From contig CAYRLG010000010.1 in NCBI GenBank assembly GCA_964425195.1, positions 1 through 64,000 of the forward strand: a stretch of DNA of 64,000 nucleotides, in the 5' to 3' direction. Below, piece by piece: positions 33,228 through 41,969 of the stretch. This stretch comes from Desulfamplus sp964425195 (GTDB lineage Bacteria > Desulfobacterota > Desulfobacteria > Desulfobacterales > Desulfobacteraceae). The stretch's first letter is position 1. Each line of letters opens with the position of its first letter. Under the pieces are notes generated by a model. That model was given only the letters and a program-made list of their open reading frames with translations, was not told the DNA's origin and ran no database searches. Both the position numbers and the translations under genes were made by a program.

Positions 33228-35283
33228 TTCAGTGCATAGCCATCTATTTATAGTAGCTTTAATATGTTTTTTTGTAGTTTCACCAATATTAAATTCATCA
33301 GTATATTCTGAAGATACTACAATCAAATCTAATAGCAGTAGCAATAGTGTCATAAAACCTGATAGTAGTGCAAAGTCAGATAGCGATTATGTATCAATAG
33401 ATTTTAATGATGTTGATATAAATCTATTTATAAAATTCATAAGTGAGTTGACTCGAAAGAATTTCATTGTTGATAACCGTGTTAAGGGTAACGTTACCAT
33501 AATATCTCCGTCAAAAATTTCAGTAAAAGAGGCATATCGGGTATTTGAATCTGTGCTAAATGTTCATGGCTTTGCTACTGTTGAAGCTGGAGATGTGATA
33601 AAAATTATTCCATCTCCCGATGCTCGCTCCCAAAATCTTGACACCACTGTTATCAAAAGCTCGTCAGGGAGCATCTCACCATTTAGAGAGTCTGGTTTTA
33701 GTAACAAAATAGGTAGTAGTAGTTCACAGTTTTCTGGCAGTAGCGGCGATAAAATGGTAACAAGAATCATTCCTCTTAAGTATGCTGATGCTGAGGAGAT
33801 GAAACGTATATTTACCCCGCTTGTTTCTAAAGGGAGTGTTATACTATCATATTCAGACACTAATATGCTTATTGTTACAGATACCGATTCCAATATTGAA
33901 CGTCTGTTAAAAATTATCATTGCTGTTGATGTTATGGGTATTGGAAAGAAAATATCTGTTATTCCTGTAGAATACGCAGATGCAGTAAAATTAGTCAATA
34001 ATATTTCCGACATTTTTACTGCAAGAAGTAGAGGCGAAAAGGGTAAAGAAGACCCAGATATGGTTGTAAAATTGGTAGCTGATGAGAGAACCAACTCTGT
34101 TGTTCTGCTGGCAAGTGAGACTGAGACAGAAAGGGTTAAACAGCTCATCGCCTTATTAGATCAAAAAGTTCCTAAAGGGGAAGAGAAAGTCAGAGTCTAT
34201 TATCTTGAGCATGCCTCTGCCGAAAATTTAGCAAAGGTTCTTATGGAGATTCCTACCTCTTCTGATAACAATAAACAGGAAGTTGGAAAGAAAAGCGTTC
34301 CTGTTCTATCCAAATCTATTAGAATTACAGCAGATAAGGCAACAAATAGTCTTGTTATTATGGGTGATAAAGAGGATTATCCTGTCCTTGAAGAGGTTAT
34401 CTCTAAACTCGATATACCAAGAGCAATGGTTTATATAGAGTGTCTTATAATGGAAGTCAATGTTACAAATGGGTTTGAACTTGGCACAGAGTGGCGAGCT
34501 GGTGAAGGTTTTGATTCAGACAATAGCGGAAAGGATCAAGGGGTATATTTTGGGGGATTTGGCGGAGGTTCCAGCAACGCTTACTCCAATTTTAATACCA
34601 TCGCAACTACTGGAAATCTTCCAGCAGGTTTTTCAGTGGGAGTGATGGGTAAGACCCTTAAAATAGGAAATCTTGTATTCCCTTCAATTGGTGCAGTTGT
34701 TCAGGCTTACAAGACCAATAAAGATGCACATATCCTCTCAACACCTCAAATTCTTACAACAGACAATGAGGAGGCTGCATTGACTATTGGTAAAAATGTA
34801 CCATACCAGACACGTTCTGCTGCTGACAATGCAACTGAGACCTACAGCTCTTATGAGTACAAAGATGTTGGTATAACTTTGAAGATTACACCCCAGATAA
34901 GCAAAGAGAGATTGGTAAGGCTAAATGTATTTCAAGAGGTTACTAAATTGGATTCAGTAGCTCAAAGTAATAGCAGTGATCGTCCTACTACATTAAAACG
35001 CCAAATTCAAACAACCTTAATTGTAGAAGATGGTAATACAGTAGTTATCGGGGGGTTGATTGATGAGAGTCTCTCCGAATCTCAGAGAACTCTTCCTTGT
35101 TTAGGAGATATTCCAGGATTGGGGTATATGTTTAAAACCGTATCTAAGGGTCAAGATAAAACTAATCTTTATGTTTTTCTTACTCCAAAGGTAGTTAAAA
35201 ATCCTTTAGAGGCTGAAAAAATATATAAAGATAAAAAAGAGCAGATTGATACCATAAAAAATGGCGATATCAATCTATATTGA
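33214..35283 (+). CDS. gspD: Type II secretion system secretin GspD
   Basis: 689-aa outer-membrane secretin. The signal peptide (about 1-30) is followed by the N0 domain (VSIDFNDVDINLFIKFISEL), three KH-like N1-N3 domains with a Ser/Gly-rich insertion (about residues 140-175), and the secretin core. The core includes VPYQTRSAADNATETYSSYEYKDVGITLKITPQ (given here as positions about 530-562) and the C-terminal TTLIVEDGNTVVIGGLI. No lipobox is seen, so a pilotin is probably needed. It forms the exit pore for folded exoproteins. Confidence 0.93.
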   Translation: MWNNNSVHSHLFIVALICFFVVSPILNSSVYSEDTTIKSNSSSNSVIKPDSSAKSDSDYVSIDFNDVDINLFIKFISELTRKNFIVDNRVKGNVTIISPSKISVKEAYRVFESVLNVHGFATVEAGDVIKIIPSPDARSQNLDTTVIKSSSGSISPFRESGFSNKIGSSSSQFSGSSGDKMVTRIIPLKYADAEEMKRIFTPLVSKGSVILSYSDTNMLIVTDTDSNIERLLKIIIAVDVMGIGKKISVIPVEYADAVKLVNNISDIFTARSRGEKGKEDPDMVVKLVADERTNSVVLLASETETERVKQLIALLDQKVPKGEEKVRVYYLEHASAENLAKVLMEIPTSSDNNKQEVGKKSVPVLSKSIRITADKATNSLVIMGDKEDYPVLEEVISKLDIPRAMVYIECLIMEVNVTNGFELGTEWRAGEGFDSDNSGKDQGVYFGGFGGGSSNAYSNFNTIATTGNLPAGFSVGVMGKTLKIGNLVFPSIGAVVQAYKTNKDAHILSTPQILTTDNEEAALTIGKNVPYQTRSAADNATETYSSYEYKDVGITLKITPQISKERLVRLNVFQEVTKLDSVAQSNSSDRPTTLKRQIQTTLIVEDGNTVVIGGLIDESLSESQRTLPCLGDIPGLGYMFKTVSKGQDKTNLYVFLTPKVVKNPLEAEKIYKDKKEQIDTIKNGDINLY

Positions 35284-35322
35284 TTACATACAATCTACCT
35301 ATTTAAACAAGGAGATATAGCT

Positions 35323-35682
35323 ATGACAAATATTATAAAAACCCAAGAGTTAAAATCTATTCTTAAGAAAGAGAATATTAAACAGAATCTTGATAAAGAA
35401 AATTCTGAAAAGAGCCAAGATATTATACTGTTTGATGTGAGGCGTAAATCTGACTATGAGGCAGAGCCATCAATGATTACAGGTGCAAAATGGCAAGATC
35501 CCGAAAAGATAGAAGAGTGGAGCAAAACTATACCTAATAATAAGCGGGTAGTCATCTATTGTGTGAAAGGAGGTTCTGTAAGCAAATCTGTATCGGATTA
35601 TCTAAATAATAAACAGATCAAAACTTCATATTTAGAAGGCGGTATAAAAGCATGGCAAGAGTCTGGTGGTGAAGTAAGTTAG
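35323..35682 (+). CDS. Rhodanese-domain protein
   Basis: 119-aa single-domain rhodanese. ILFDVRRKSDYEAEPSMI is the entry motif, and the active-site loop VVIYCVKGGSVSKS places the catalytic Cys at residue 80. It has no signal peptide, so it is cytoplasmic. It follows gspD by 39 bp with an AAGGAG site and precedes chrA by about 58 bp. Small rhodaneses next to chrA genes occur widely and are often annotated with chromate transporters. The loop composition (C-V-K-G-G-S-V-S) suggests sulfur or persulfide transfer, but the substrate is unknown. Confidence 0.9.
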   Translation: MTNIIKTQELKSILKKENIKQNLDKENSEKSQDIILFDVRRKSDYEAEPSMITGAKWQDPEKIEEWSKTIPNNKRVVIYCVKGGSVSKSVSDYLNNKQIKTSYLEGGIKAWQESGGEVS

Positions 35683-35740
35683 AATTCTGATATACTTAAT
35701 AAACACAACATTTCAGAGAAAGCAAATTACTGGTGATAAA

Positions 35741-37105
35741 ATGACAAACAATAATGTCCCACATCCATCATTTTTTGAGGCATTCAAGTTTTGGCTCAAA
35801 CTTGGATTTATTAGTTTTGGAGGACCTGCCGGACAAATTGCAATCATGCACGAAGAGCTTGTTGATAAAAAAAGATGGATAAGCAACGGGCGATTTTTAA
35901 ATGCTCTTAACTACTGTATGCTGCTGCCCGGTCCAGAGGCACAGCAGCTTACAATTTACATTGGCTGGCTTCTTCACAAAATCCCGGGCGGGATTGTTGC
36001 TGGTTCTTTGTTTGTAATTCCCTCTATGTTTATTCTGTTTGCCTTAAGTTATATTTATGCTGAATTTGGAAATGTTTTCTTGGTTGAATCTTTTTTCAAC
36101 GGCTTAAAAGCATCTGTTATGGCAATCGTATTTGCAGCAGTTATTAAAATAGGCAAAAAGTCTATAAAAAACTCACTTCTTGCAACTATTTCAATTTTAT
36201 CTTTCATAGCAATATTTTTTCTTAAAATCCCCTTTCCTCTTATTATTATTGGAGCAGCAGTTATCGGTATTGGCGGGAGTATTTTACTTCCTGATAAATT
36301 TCAAACTGCAAAAGCAAAAGATTTAAAAGAGCTGGAAGATGAAGGGTATGTTGTTATCTGTGAAAATGAAGCTGATGAGAATGATTGCCATATCTATCCT
36401 TCAACTTCACGAAGTATAGGAATAGCTATTGTATTTATTTTGCTTTGGGTAGCTCCTGTAGCTATTCTTTACCTTATATCAGGTCAAAACATCTCTTCTG
36501 AGAATATTGCAGCTTCTCACACAACCCAAAAATTTTTTTATACAGAGGCTCTCTTTTTCACTAAAGCCGCTTTTATGACATTTGGAGGGGCATATTCAGT
36601 GCTTGCTTACATTGCTCAGGCAGGAGTTGAGCAGTATGCGTGGCTGACAAGAGCTCAGATGATGGACGGGCTTGGACTTGCCGAAACAACTCCTGGTCCT
36701 CTTATAATGGTTGTCCAATTTGTAGGATTTATGGCTGGCTGGAACTATCATGGAGATTTTAGCCCGCTATTTGCGGCTTTAATAGGTTCGTTGACAGCCA
36801 CATATTTCACATTTCTGCCTTGCTTTATGTTCATTCTTTTAGGCGCCCCTTACATTGAAAAGTTCCGTGATAACAAGCAGCTTGGTTCAGCCTTATCTGG
36901 CATTACTGCTGCTGTTGTGGGTGTTATTTTAAACCTTGCGGTCTGGTTTGGTATGTATGTGATATTTCCCAAAACAGGTGGAATAAACTTATTTGCAGTT
37001 GTTTTAGGAATATTCTCATTTATAGCCATGCAGTGGCTCAACATTGGAATGATTAAAGTGATAGCTATTTCAGGTTTAGCAGGGGTTGTTTGGAGTTTGT
37101 TTTGA
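35741..37105 (+). CDS. chrA: Chromate transporter ChrA (long-chain form)
   Basis: 454-aa polytopic membrane protein with the two homologous halves of the CHR family. The first half contains FISFGGPAGQIAIMHEELV and LLPGPEAQQLTIYIGWLL. The second half contains AAFMTFGGAYSVLAYIAQAG and LGLAETTPGPLIMVVQF. A cytoplasmic acidic linker (about residues 195-225, rich in Glu/Asp and including NEADENDCH) lies between them. Family members export chromate by a proton-linked mechanism; in sulfate reducers they may also move sulfate-like anions. The rhodanese gene upstream probably belongs to the same unit. Confidence 0.92.
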   Translation: MTNNNVPHPSFFEAFKFWLKLGFISFGGPAGQIAIMHEELVDKKRWISNGRFLNALNYCMLLPGPEAQQLTIYIGWLLHKIPGGIVAGSLFVIPSMFILFALSYIYAEFGNVFLVESFFNGLKASVMAIVFAAVIKIGKKSIKNSLLATISILSFIAIFFLKIPFPLIIIGAAVIGIGGSILLPDKFQTAKAKDLKELEDEGYVVICENEADENDCHIYPSTSRSIGIAIVFILLWVAPVAILYLISGQNISSENIAASHTTQKFFYTEALFFTKAAFMTFGGAYSVLAYIAQAGVEQYAWLTRAQMMDGLGLAETTPGPLIMVVQFVGFMAGWNYHGDFSPLFAALIGSLTATYFTFLPCFMFILLGAPYIEKFRDNKQLGSALSGITAAVVGVILNLAVWFGMYVIFPKTGGINLFAVVLGIFSFIAMQWLNIGMIKVIAISGLAGVVWSLF

Positions 37106-37238
37106 ACAAAGATATTCTTATCTTTTTTGCTACCCGTATTGTAAGACTTTTTGATTACGGTTTTCTATCTGTTGTGATGCAGGTGTTTCAGCTCTTCTTG
37201 CAGCATGGATTGCAAAACGTACCGAAGAGGAATTATAG
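37102..37238 (+). pseudogene. Remnant of an MFS transporter gene (both ends joined, middle deleted)
   Basis: In one frame, translation from about 37102 gives KDILIFFATRIVRLFDYGFL, a typical first helix of MFS drug-type transporters. After about 75 nt the frame shifts. From 37176 another frame reads DAGVSALLAAWIAKRTEEEL and then stops at 37238, which looks like the last helix and C-terminus of such a protein. I infer a deletion of the central roughly 1.1 kb plus a frameshift. The beginning overlaps the chrA stop, so the intact gene was probably co-transcribed with chrA. Confidence 0.6.
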
Positions 37239-37288
37239 ACTTCTAACTGAGCGGCGTTATATTTGTTTATTAGTAGGGAGCAAAAAGT

Positions 37289-37312
37289 AGAGACGCACGG
37301 TAGTACGTCTCT
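37289..37312 (+). terminator. Possible terminator after chrA
   Basis: Stem AGAGACG (37289-37295) / CGTCTCT (37306-37312) with a 10-nt loop, followed by TTCAGT and AT-rich DNA rather than a clean T-run. Position at the end of the plus-strand block, facing the minus-strand AIM24 gene, supports a terminator role. Confidence 0.4.
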
Positions 37313-37374
37313 TTCAGTAAAAATATAAAAATCTTATACTTAAATTACAAAACTATTATTATGGTATAGAAAAA

Positions 37375-38616
37375 TTATCTTCCACCAAGTAGATCACCAA
37401 AACTTCCGAGAACAGACCCCTCTCCTTGACGTTGAGTGCCAACAGATGTGCCAGATGGGGCACAAGCGAGCATTCTGCCAGCTAAACGTGAAAAGGGCAG
37501 ACTTTGAAGCCAAACTGTTCCAGGTCCTGTAAGTTTAGCGAAAAATAGCCCTTCACCTCCAAACAGCATGGTTTTAATTCCACCTGCTTGCATAATATCA
37601 AAATCAACAGTTGATGTCATAGCTGCAAGACAACCTGTATCAACATGAAGTATCTCACCATGATTTAGATTGATCCTGTGCACAGCTCCGCCAACATGCA
37701 TAAAAATAAAGCCATCTCCTTCAATTTTTTGCATTATAAAACCTTCTCCACCAAACAGACCCGTAAGTATCCGTCTTTGAAAATGGATACCAACCTGCAC
37801 CCCTTTACTACCAGCAAGAAAGCTATCTTTTTGGCATATTATCTTATTATTATACTCACTTAGCTTTAAAGGAATAATTGTTCCCGGAAAAGGTGCTGCA
37901 AAGGCGACACGCCCTTTTCCACCTCTGTTTTGCGTAAACACCGTAATAAATAGACTCTCACCAGTTAATAGGCGTTGCCCAGCACCTAAAAGCCTGCTCA
38001 TAAAGCCTCGCTCTTCTCCTGTGCCATCACCAAAAACTGTTTTCATATCAACGCTTTCACTCTTGTACATAAGAGCTCCAGCCTCTGAAACTGCACTTTC
38101 TCCCTGATCAAGTTCAATCTCAACATACTGCATCTCATGTCCATAGATTTTAAAATCAATCCCTTGAGTGTAAGCATTAGAGCCAAATCCTAATGAGCTT
38201 GTCCCTGTTTGCGATTCGGTTGCACTGCTACTACTATGGCTTTGTTGAATATGATTATGGATTGAATGATCTTGTTGATGAACAGCAGGATACAACTGCG
38301 GAGCCGAATCAATTTGCTGGTTAGACGAACTCTGTTGTAATGATTCTCCATAGTGAACAGATTTAGGCTGCTTGCTTTGAGCAACTGGAAGTTGAGTAGG
38401 TTTCTTGGACATCATATTGTCTGGTGGCTTAGGAAATGGTGTTACGCCATCTTTTTTAAATCTCCAGATTTCCATAACCTCATAAGCAGGTCGCCAGTCA
38501 GAAAAACCCGGCTGCCAGCAGTATGCACCTTGATTTTCACGGATAAACTCTTTTGCCTCGTCAGTTGAAAGAGGACCATTTTGCAGCCCATCTATAAATA
38601 TATACCAGTTTGCCAT
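37375..38616 (-). CDS. AIM24/TIGR00266-family protein with N-terminal GYF_2 domain
   Basis: 413-aa protein. Residues 1-60 form a GYF_2-type domain (WYIFIDGLQNGPLSTDEA and CWQPGFSDWRPAYEV). A Gln/Ser/His-rich linker covers about 90-150. From about 150 the AIM24 beta-barrel domain starts (VEIELDQGESAVSEAGALMY) and runs to near the end with the family's QKIEGDGFIFMHVGG and LFGGEGLFFAKLTGPG. The tail is Gly/Ser-rich. Function is poorly known; the family is widespread as a single-copy cytoplasmic protein. No operon partner is visible. Confidence 0.88.
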   Translation of the reverse strand: MANWYIFIDGLQNGPLSTDEAKEFIRENQGAYCWQPGFSDWRPAYEVMEIWRFKKDGVTPFPKPPDNMMSKKPTQLPVAQSKQPKSVHYGESLQQSSSNQQIDSAPQLYPAVHQQDHSIHNHIQQSHSSSSATESQTGTSSLGFGSNAYTQGIDFKIYGHEMQYVEIELDQGESAVSEAGALMYKSESVDMKTVFGDGTGEERGFMSRLLGAGQRLLTGESLFITVFTQNRGGKGRVAFAAPFPGTIIPLKLSEYNNKIICQKDSFLAGSKGVQVGIHFQRRILTGLFGGEGFIMQKIEGDGFIFMHVGGAVHRINLNHGEILHVDTGCLAAMTSTVDFDIMQAGGIKTMLFGGEGLFFAKLTGPGTVWLQSLPFSRLAGRMLACAPSGTSVGTQRQGEGSVLGSFGDLLGGR

Positions 38617-38760
38617 AGTCTCCTCTATGTTTGGTGTGGTGTTATTTTGTATAATTCAATCAATCTAACTTTCAACTGATTGTAATTATATTTACTCTAT
38701 TTTTAATATAGATAGATGTAATCAGATAGGTGAGTATTTTGCAAGGAAAAATAAGTATAA

Positions 38761-38977
38761 TTAAATTGGAGGTGTTTCTGCAACAACACAAAGTGCAAGC
38801 AATTGAGCTTTTGCATTCTCTCATTTTAGTATAGCTTTTGGATCGTAGAGTTTGAGTCCATGCGAGTATCAAGTCATTTACACAGATATTGTTAGTATCA
38901 ATTAAACCATTTAATGATAATGCACTTTCCGCCCCTTTGAAATATGCTATCCAAACAGAAGAATCTATTAAGACCAT
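38761..38977 (-). pseudogene. Decayed VapC-type PIN-domain toxin
   Basis: The first 39 codons from the ATG at 38977 encode a normal PIN-domain start (MVLIDSSVWIAYFKG, with the first acidic active-site residue D5) through ICVNDLILA (second acidic position). After that the frame loses similarity. Reading one base over gives HGLKLYDPKAILK, an in-frame stop, and then ENAKAQLLALCVVAETPPI up to 38761. The remaining acidic residues needed for ribonuclease activity are missing. It lies 2 bp after an antitoxin remnant. Confidence 0.7.
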
Positions 38978-38979
38978 GA

Positions 38980-39042
38980 TTATCTATTCCTGATAGTGTC
39001 TAAATCTATTTCAAGGTCACTATAAAAAGCCACCGGCTGGTC
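38980..39042 (-). pseudogene. C-terminal remnant of a VapB-type antitoxin
   Basis: Twenty codons encode DQPVAFYSDLEIDLDTIRNR and stop 2 bp before the VapC start. An in-frame stop precedes them, so no N-terminal DNA-binding part remains. The acidic, toxin-binding tail directly before a PIN gene is the usual VapB arrangement. Both members of the pair are broken. Confidence 0.6.
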
Positions 39043-39140
39043 TTATAAATCATTCTGATAGAGGCAGTCTGGGCTGTTAGGAATGGCAATTGGGGAGCGT
39101 ATGAAGAAGTGAGTTTTTACTACAAGTTTACTACACAATC

Positions 39141-39176
39141 AAAAAGGGTTTACAGTGCTTTGACTGTAAACCCTTT
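39141..39176 (-). terminator. Rho-independent terminator of tRNA-Leu
   Basis: Perfect 14-bp stem AAAGGGTTTACAGT (39143-39156) / ACTGTAAACCCTTT (39163-39176) with a 6-nt loop. On the minus strand it ends in CCCTTTTT. It begins 8 bp beyond the 3' end of the tRNA. It is the strongest terminator in the window. Confidence 0.9.
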
Positions 39177-39183
39177 AATTATC

Positions 39184-39270
39184 TGGTGCCGGAGGCGAGA
39201 CTTGAACTCGCACACTCTTGCGAGCGGAGGATTTTGAGTCCTCTGCGTCTACCAGTTCCACCACTCCGGC
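39184..39270 (-). tRNA. tRNA-Leu (anticodon CAA)
   Basis: 87-nt tRNA on the minus strand. Acceptor stem GCCGGAG / CTCCGGC, D-arm with GGTGGAACTGGTAGACGC, anticodon stem GAGGA/TCCTC around loop CTCAAAA (anticodon CAA, reading UUG), a long class II variable arm (CGCTCGCAAGAGTG), T-loop GTTCAAGTC, discriminator A and an encoded CCA end. A terminator follows directly. The decayed vapBC remnant lies just beyond, so the tRNA could have been an integration site, but no attachment repeat was seen. Confidence 0.96.
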
Positions 39271-39335
39271 TCAAAATTATTTTGTACCTTTTAAGATAAA
39301 CTCAACTTCTTGTCAATAAAATCCTGATATTGAGC

Positions 39336-39980
39336 TTAATAATCTTGATGTTGCTGTTTAAAATTATGGTATAAATCTAAAACTTTTTCTCTTGAAACTT
39401 CTCCCTCTCTTATGATTTTCAAAGGTGTGCAGGTAACATCAACAACAGTTGAACCAATACCTCCTTTTAATGTTCCTGCATCAAGAACCATATCAACATT
39501 ATTTAATATCTCAGGATCGATATCAGAAATTTTTATACAGCCTTCTTTTCCTGAGATATTGGCACTTGTGCCTGTTATAGGTCTTTTTGCTTGCTTAACC
39601 AATCTCCTTGCAACTGGGTGTCCGGGTATTCTCACGCCAATTTTCCCTGTTTTAGCTGTTAATGTTTCTGGAATGTGAGGTAGTGCATTAAAAACAAAGG
39701 TGATATCTCCGGGCCACAATCTTTTAATTAAAAATAGGGCAACTTGTGGTATCTTTTCAACAAGCATCTCAAGTTGACTGATATTGTCAATCAGAACAAG
39801 AAGTGGGTTTGTAATAGATCGTTGCTTTATACAAAATATTCTCTCTATAGCCTTTGGATTGAGAGCATCAGTTGCAAGACCATAAAGGCATTTAGCAGGA
39901 AATATAACTATTCCGCCATTTTGTATGATTTTACCAGCTTTTACTATTTCAGGATCGCTATTATAATCACTACCATCCAA
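39336..39980 (-). CDS. L-threonylcarbamoyladenylate synthase family protein (Sua5/YciO/YrdC)
   Basis: About 214 aa. The body shows the family signature: GGIVIFPAKCLYGLATDALN, then IFCIKQRS (KxR nucleotide motif), LWPGDITFVF and a C-terminal STVVDVT..IIREGEVS block (S-T-V-V-D). Such proteins make threonylcarbamoyl-AMP for the t6A tRNA modification, or are YciO paralogues of unknown role. The usual PTET motif reads PAKC here, and PTDT/PTET is normally well conserved. The start is uncertain: no ATG is available, and I take TTG at 39980, overlapping the PurDE stop by 11 bp with GGCAGAG upstream. Confidence 0.82.
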   Translation of the reverse strand: MDGSDYNSDPEIVKAGKIIQNGGIVIFPAKCLYGLATDALNPKAIERIFCIKQRSITNPLLVLIDNISQLEMLVEKIPQVALFLIKRLWPGDITFVFNALPHIPETLTAKTGKIGVRIPGHPVARRLVKQAKRPITGTSANISGKEGCIKISDIDPEILNNVDMVLDAGTLKGGIGSTVVDVTCTPLKIIREGEVSREKVLDLYHNFKQQHQDY

Positions 39981-41766
39981 GGGACTCTGCCTTTTTGTTG
40001 ACTTTATCAGCCATATCTTTTTTGTATTTATCAAGTTTAGCAGCAAGCTCACAATCTGATATTGCAAGTATTTGAGCAGCAAGCACGCCTGCATTAACAG
40101 CACCAGGTTTGCCAATAGCAAGAGTTGCTACTGGTACGCCAGGGGGCATCTGAACTGTTGATAAAAGTGAATCTAAGCCTTGAAGAGCAGAAGAGTCTAT
40201 AGGAACTCCAAGTATGGGAAGTGTTGTGTGGGCAGCAAGAACCCCTGCAAGATGTGCAGCATGTCCAGCACCAGCAATAATAACCCCCATGCCTTTTTTA
40301 CGAGCTGTTTTTGCGAACGCTTCGGCTCTTGCTGGTGTTCTATGGGCTGATGCAACAGTTACTTCATAAGGGATATCAAATTTTTTCAATATCTTTAAAC
40401 TCTCTTCCATTACTGGCAAATCTGAATCACTACCCATTATAACCCCAACTCTTGGGGGAATAGACAATCTTGCTATTGCCCTTGCTCCAATATCTTTACG
40501 GTAAAAAGAGCCTTCCCATGATATCTTTTCACACGCCTCATAAGCCTTATCCATAGCATCTTTAATACCGTCACCAAGTGCGGTAACGCCCAACACCCTG
40601 CCTCCGTTGGTTATTATCTGACTATCTAAAACAGCATCTGAAGTGGTTTTACCATCTTTAAATAAGGTGCCAGCATGAAAAACAGTGGTATCTGAAAGGG
40701 CTGCAGCTCTATCAAGCCCTTTAATTACAGCCCCTTTTTTGTATGAACCAGGATAACCTCCAGCAGCCATAACAACGCACATTGTGCTTCTTGGATCGAT
40801 CTCTGTGTTGAATTTATGCAAAGTTCCATCAACGCAAGCCTCCATAAGTGGAACCAGATCGCTTTTAAGTCTCATTAAAATTGGCTGAGTTTCGGGATCC
40901 CCAAGTCTTACATTAAACTCAAGAACCTTTATCTGCTCTTTATGGATCATAAGCCCTGCATATAAAACGCCTTTAAATGGAACTCCCTCTGCAGCCATTG
41001 CCTTAACTGCTGGAATCATAACTTCATTCATTGCTTTTCGTCTGAGCATGAAATCAAGTACAGGTGCTGGAGAGTATGCTCCCATGCCTCCTGTGTTTGG
41101 TCCTTGATCATTATCAAAGACCCTTTTGTGATCTTGAGATGTGGGAAGAGGAAGAACAGTTTTACCATCAGTTAATGCAATAAATGAAGCCTCTTCACCA
41201 ACAAGGCACTCTTCAACCACAACAAGAGAGCCTGCATCTCCAAAAATAGCTCCATTCATCATCTCATCTAATGCTTTAAATGCCTCATCTTCTGTTGAGC
41301 ATACAAAAACCCCTTTTCCAGCAGCAAGACCATCAGCCTTAACAACAAGTGGTGCTCCAATCTGCTTTACATAAAGCTTTGCTTTTTCAATATCGGTAAA
41401 CGATTTTCCTTGGGCAGTTGGAATGTTATATTTCTCCATTATATTTTTGGCAAAAATTTTACTTGCCTCTAATTGAGCTGCTTTTTTTGACGGACCAAAT
41501 GCTTTTAACCCCTTTGACTCAAAAAGATCGACAATTCCAGCAGCTAAAGGAGATTCTGGTCCAACTACTGTAAGATCAATATTTTTATCTATTGCAAAAT
41601 CTGCCAATGCCTCGATATCATCAGAGCTTATTGCGATATTTTCTGCAAGTGTTGCAGTTCCTGCGTTTCCCGGAGCACAATATATCTTTTTGACAAGTTC
41701 ACTTTTTGATATTTTCCACACAAGAGCGTGCTCTCTTCCTCCGCTTCCGACAACTAAAATTTTCAT
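39970..41766 (-). CDS. purDE: Fused phosphoribosylamine-glycine ligase / N5-CAIR mutase (PurD-PurE)
   Basis: 598-aa bifunctional purine biosynthesis protein. Residues 1 to about 425 are PurD (GAR synthetase): MKILVVGSGGREHALVWK, GPNTGGMGAYSPAP and the ATP-grasp block FNVRLGDPETQP. From about 430 a complete PurE domain follows, starting PPRVGVIMGSDSDLPVMEE, with the active-site SAHRTP motif and GAGHAAHLAGV. It would catalyse steps 2 and 6b of the IMP pathway. No PurK is visible. The junction is short and in frame without an intervening stop. It overlaps the downstream Sua5-family gene. Confidence 0.93.
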   Translation of the reverse strand: MKILVVGSGGREHALVWKISKSELVKKIYCAPGNAGTATLAENIAISSDDIEALADFAIDKNIDLTVVGPESPLAAGIVDLFESKGLKAFGPSKKAAQLEASKIFAKNIMEKYNIPTAQGKSFTDIEKAKLYVKQIGAPLVVKADGLAAGKGVFVCSTEDEAFKALDEMMNGAIFGDAGSLVVVEECLVGEEASFIALTDGKTVLPLPTSQDHKRVFDNDQGPNTGGMGAYSPAPVLDFMLRRKAMNEVMIPAVKAMAAEGVPFKGVLYAGLMIHKEQIKVLEFNVRLGDPETQPILMRLKSDLVPLMEACVDGTLHKFNTEIDPRSTMCVVMAAGGYPGSYKKGAVIKGLDRAAALSDTTVFHAGTLFKDGKTTSDAVLDSQIITNGGRVLGVTALGDGIKDAMDKAYEACEKISWEGSFYRKDIGARAIARLSIPPRVGVIMGSDSDLPVMEESLKILKKFDIPYEVTVASAHRTPARAEAFAKTARKKGMGVIIAGAGHAAHLAGVLAAHTTLPILGVPIDSSALQGLDSLLSTVQMPPGVPVATLAIGKPGAVNAGVLAAQILAISDCELAAKLDKYKKDMADKVNKKAESLGW

Positions 41767-41969
41767 TTTTTTCTATCTCCTGACACTATTTTAAGAATAT
41801 GTGTAAATTAAAGTTTTGCTTTCAAATTAGTGATAACTCTTTATTTACTTACGATAACATACTTTTTTTTGCTTCTGATAGCATTATTTATCAAGTATCA
41901 ATGAAACATCTACTTTGTACATTTTAGCCTGGTCAATCTCCTAAAAAACCTTGTTTTAGAATTTTATAC

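Noticed and set aside
33564..34148. Long minus-strand open frame inside gspD
   Set aside because: Shadow of the secretin gene; translation shows only Ser/Leu/Ile-rich sequence.
37090..37290. Intact small gene after chrA
   Set aside because: Only its first 25 codons look like protein; the following sequence matches better in another frame, so it is listed as a pseudogene.
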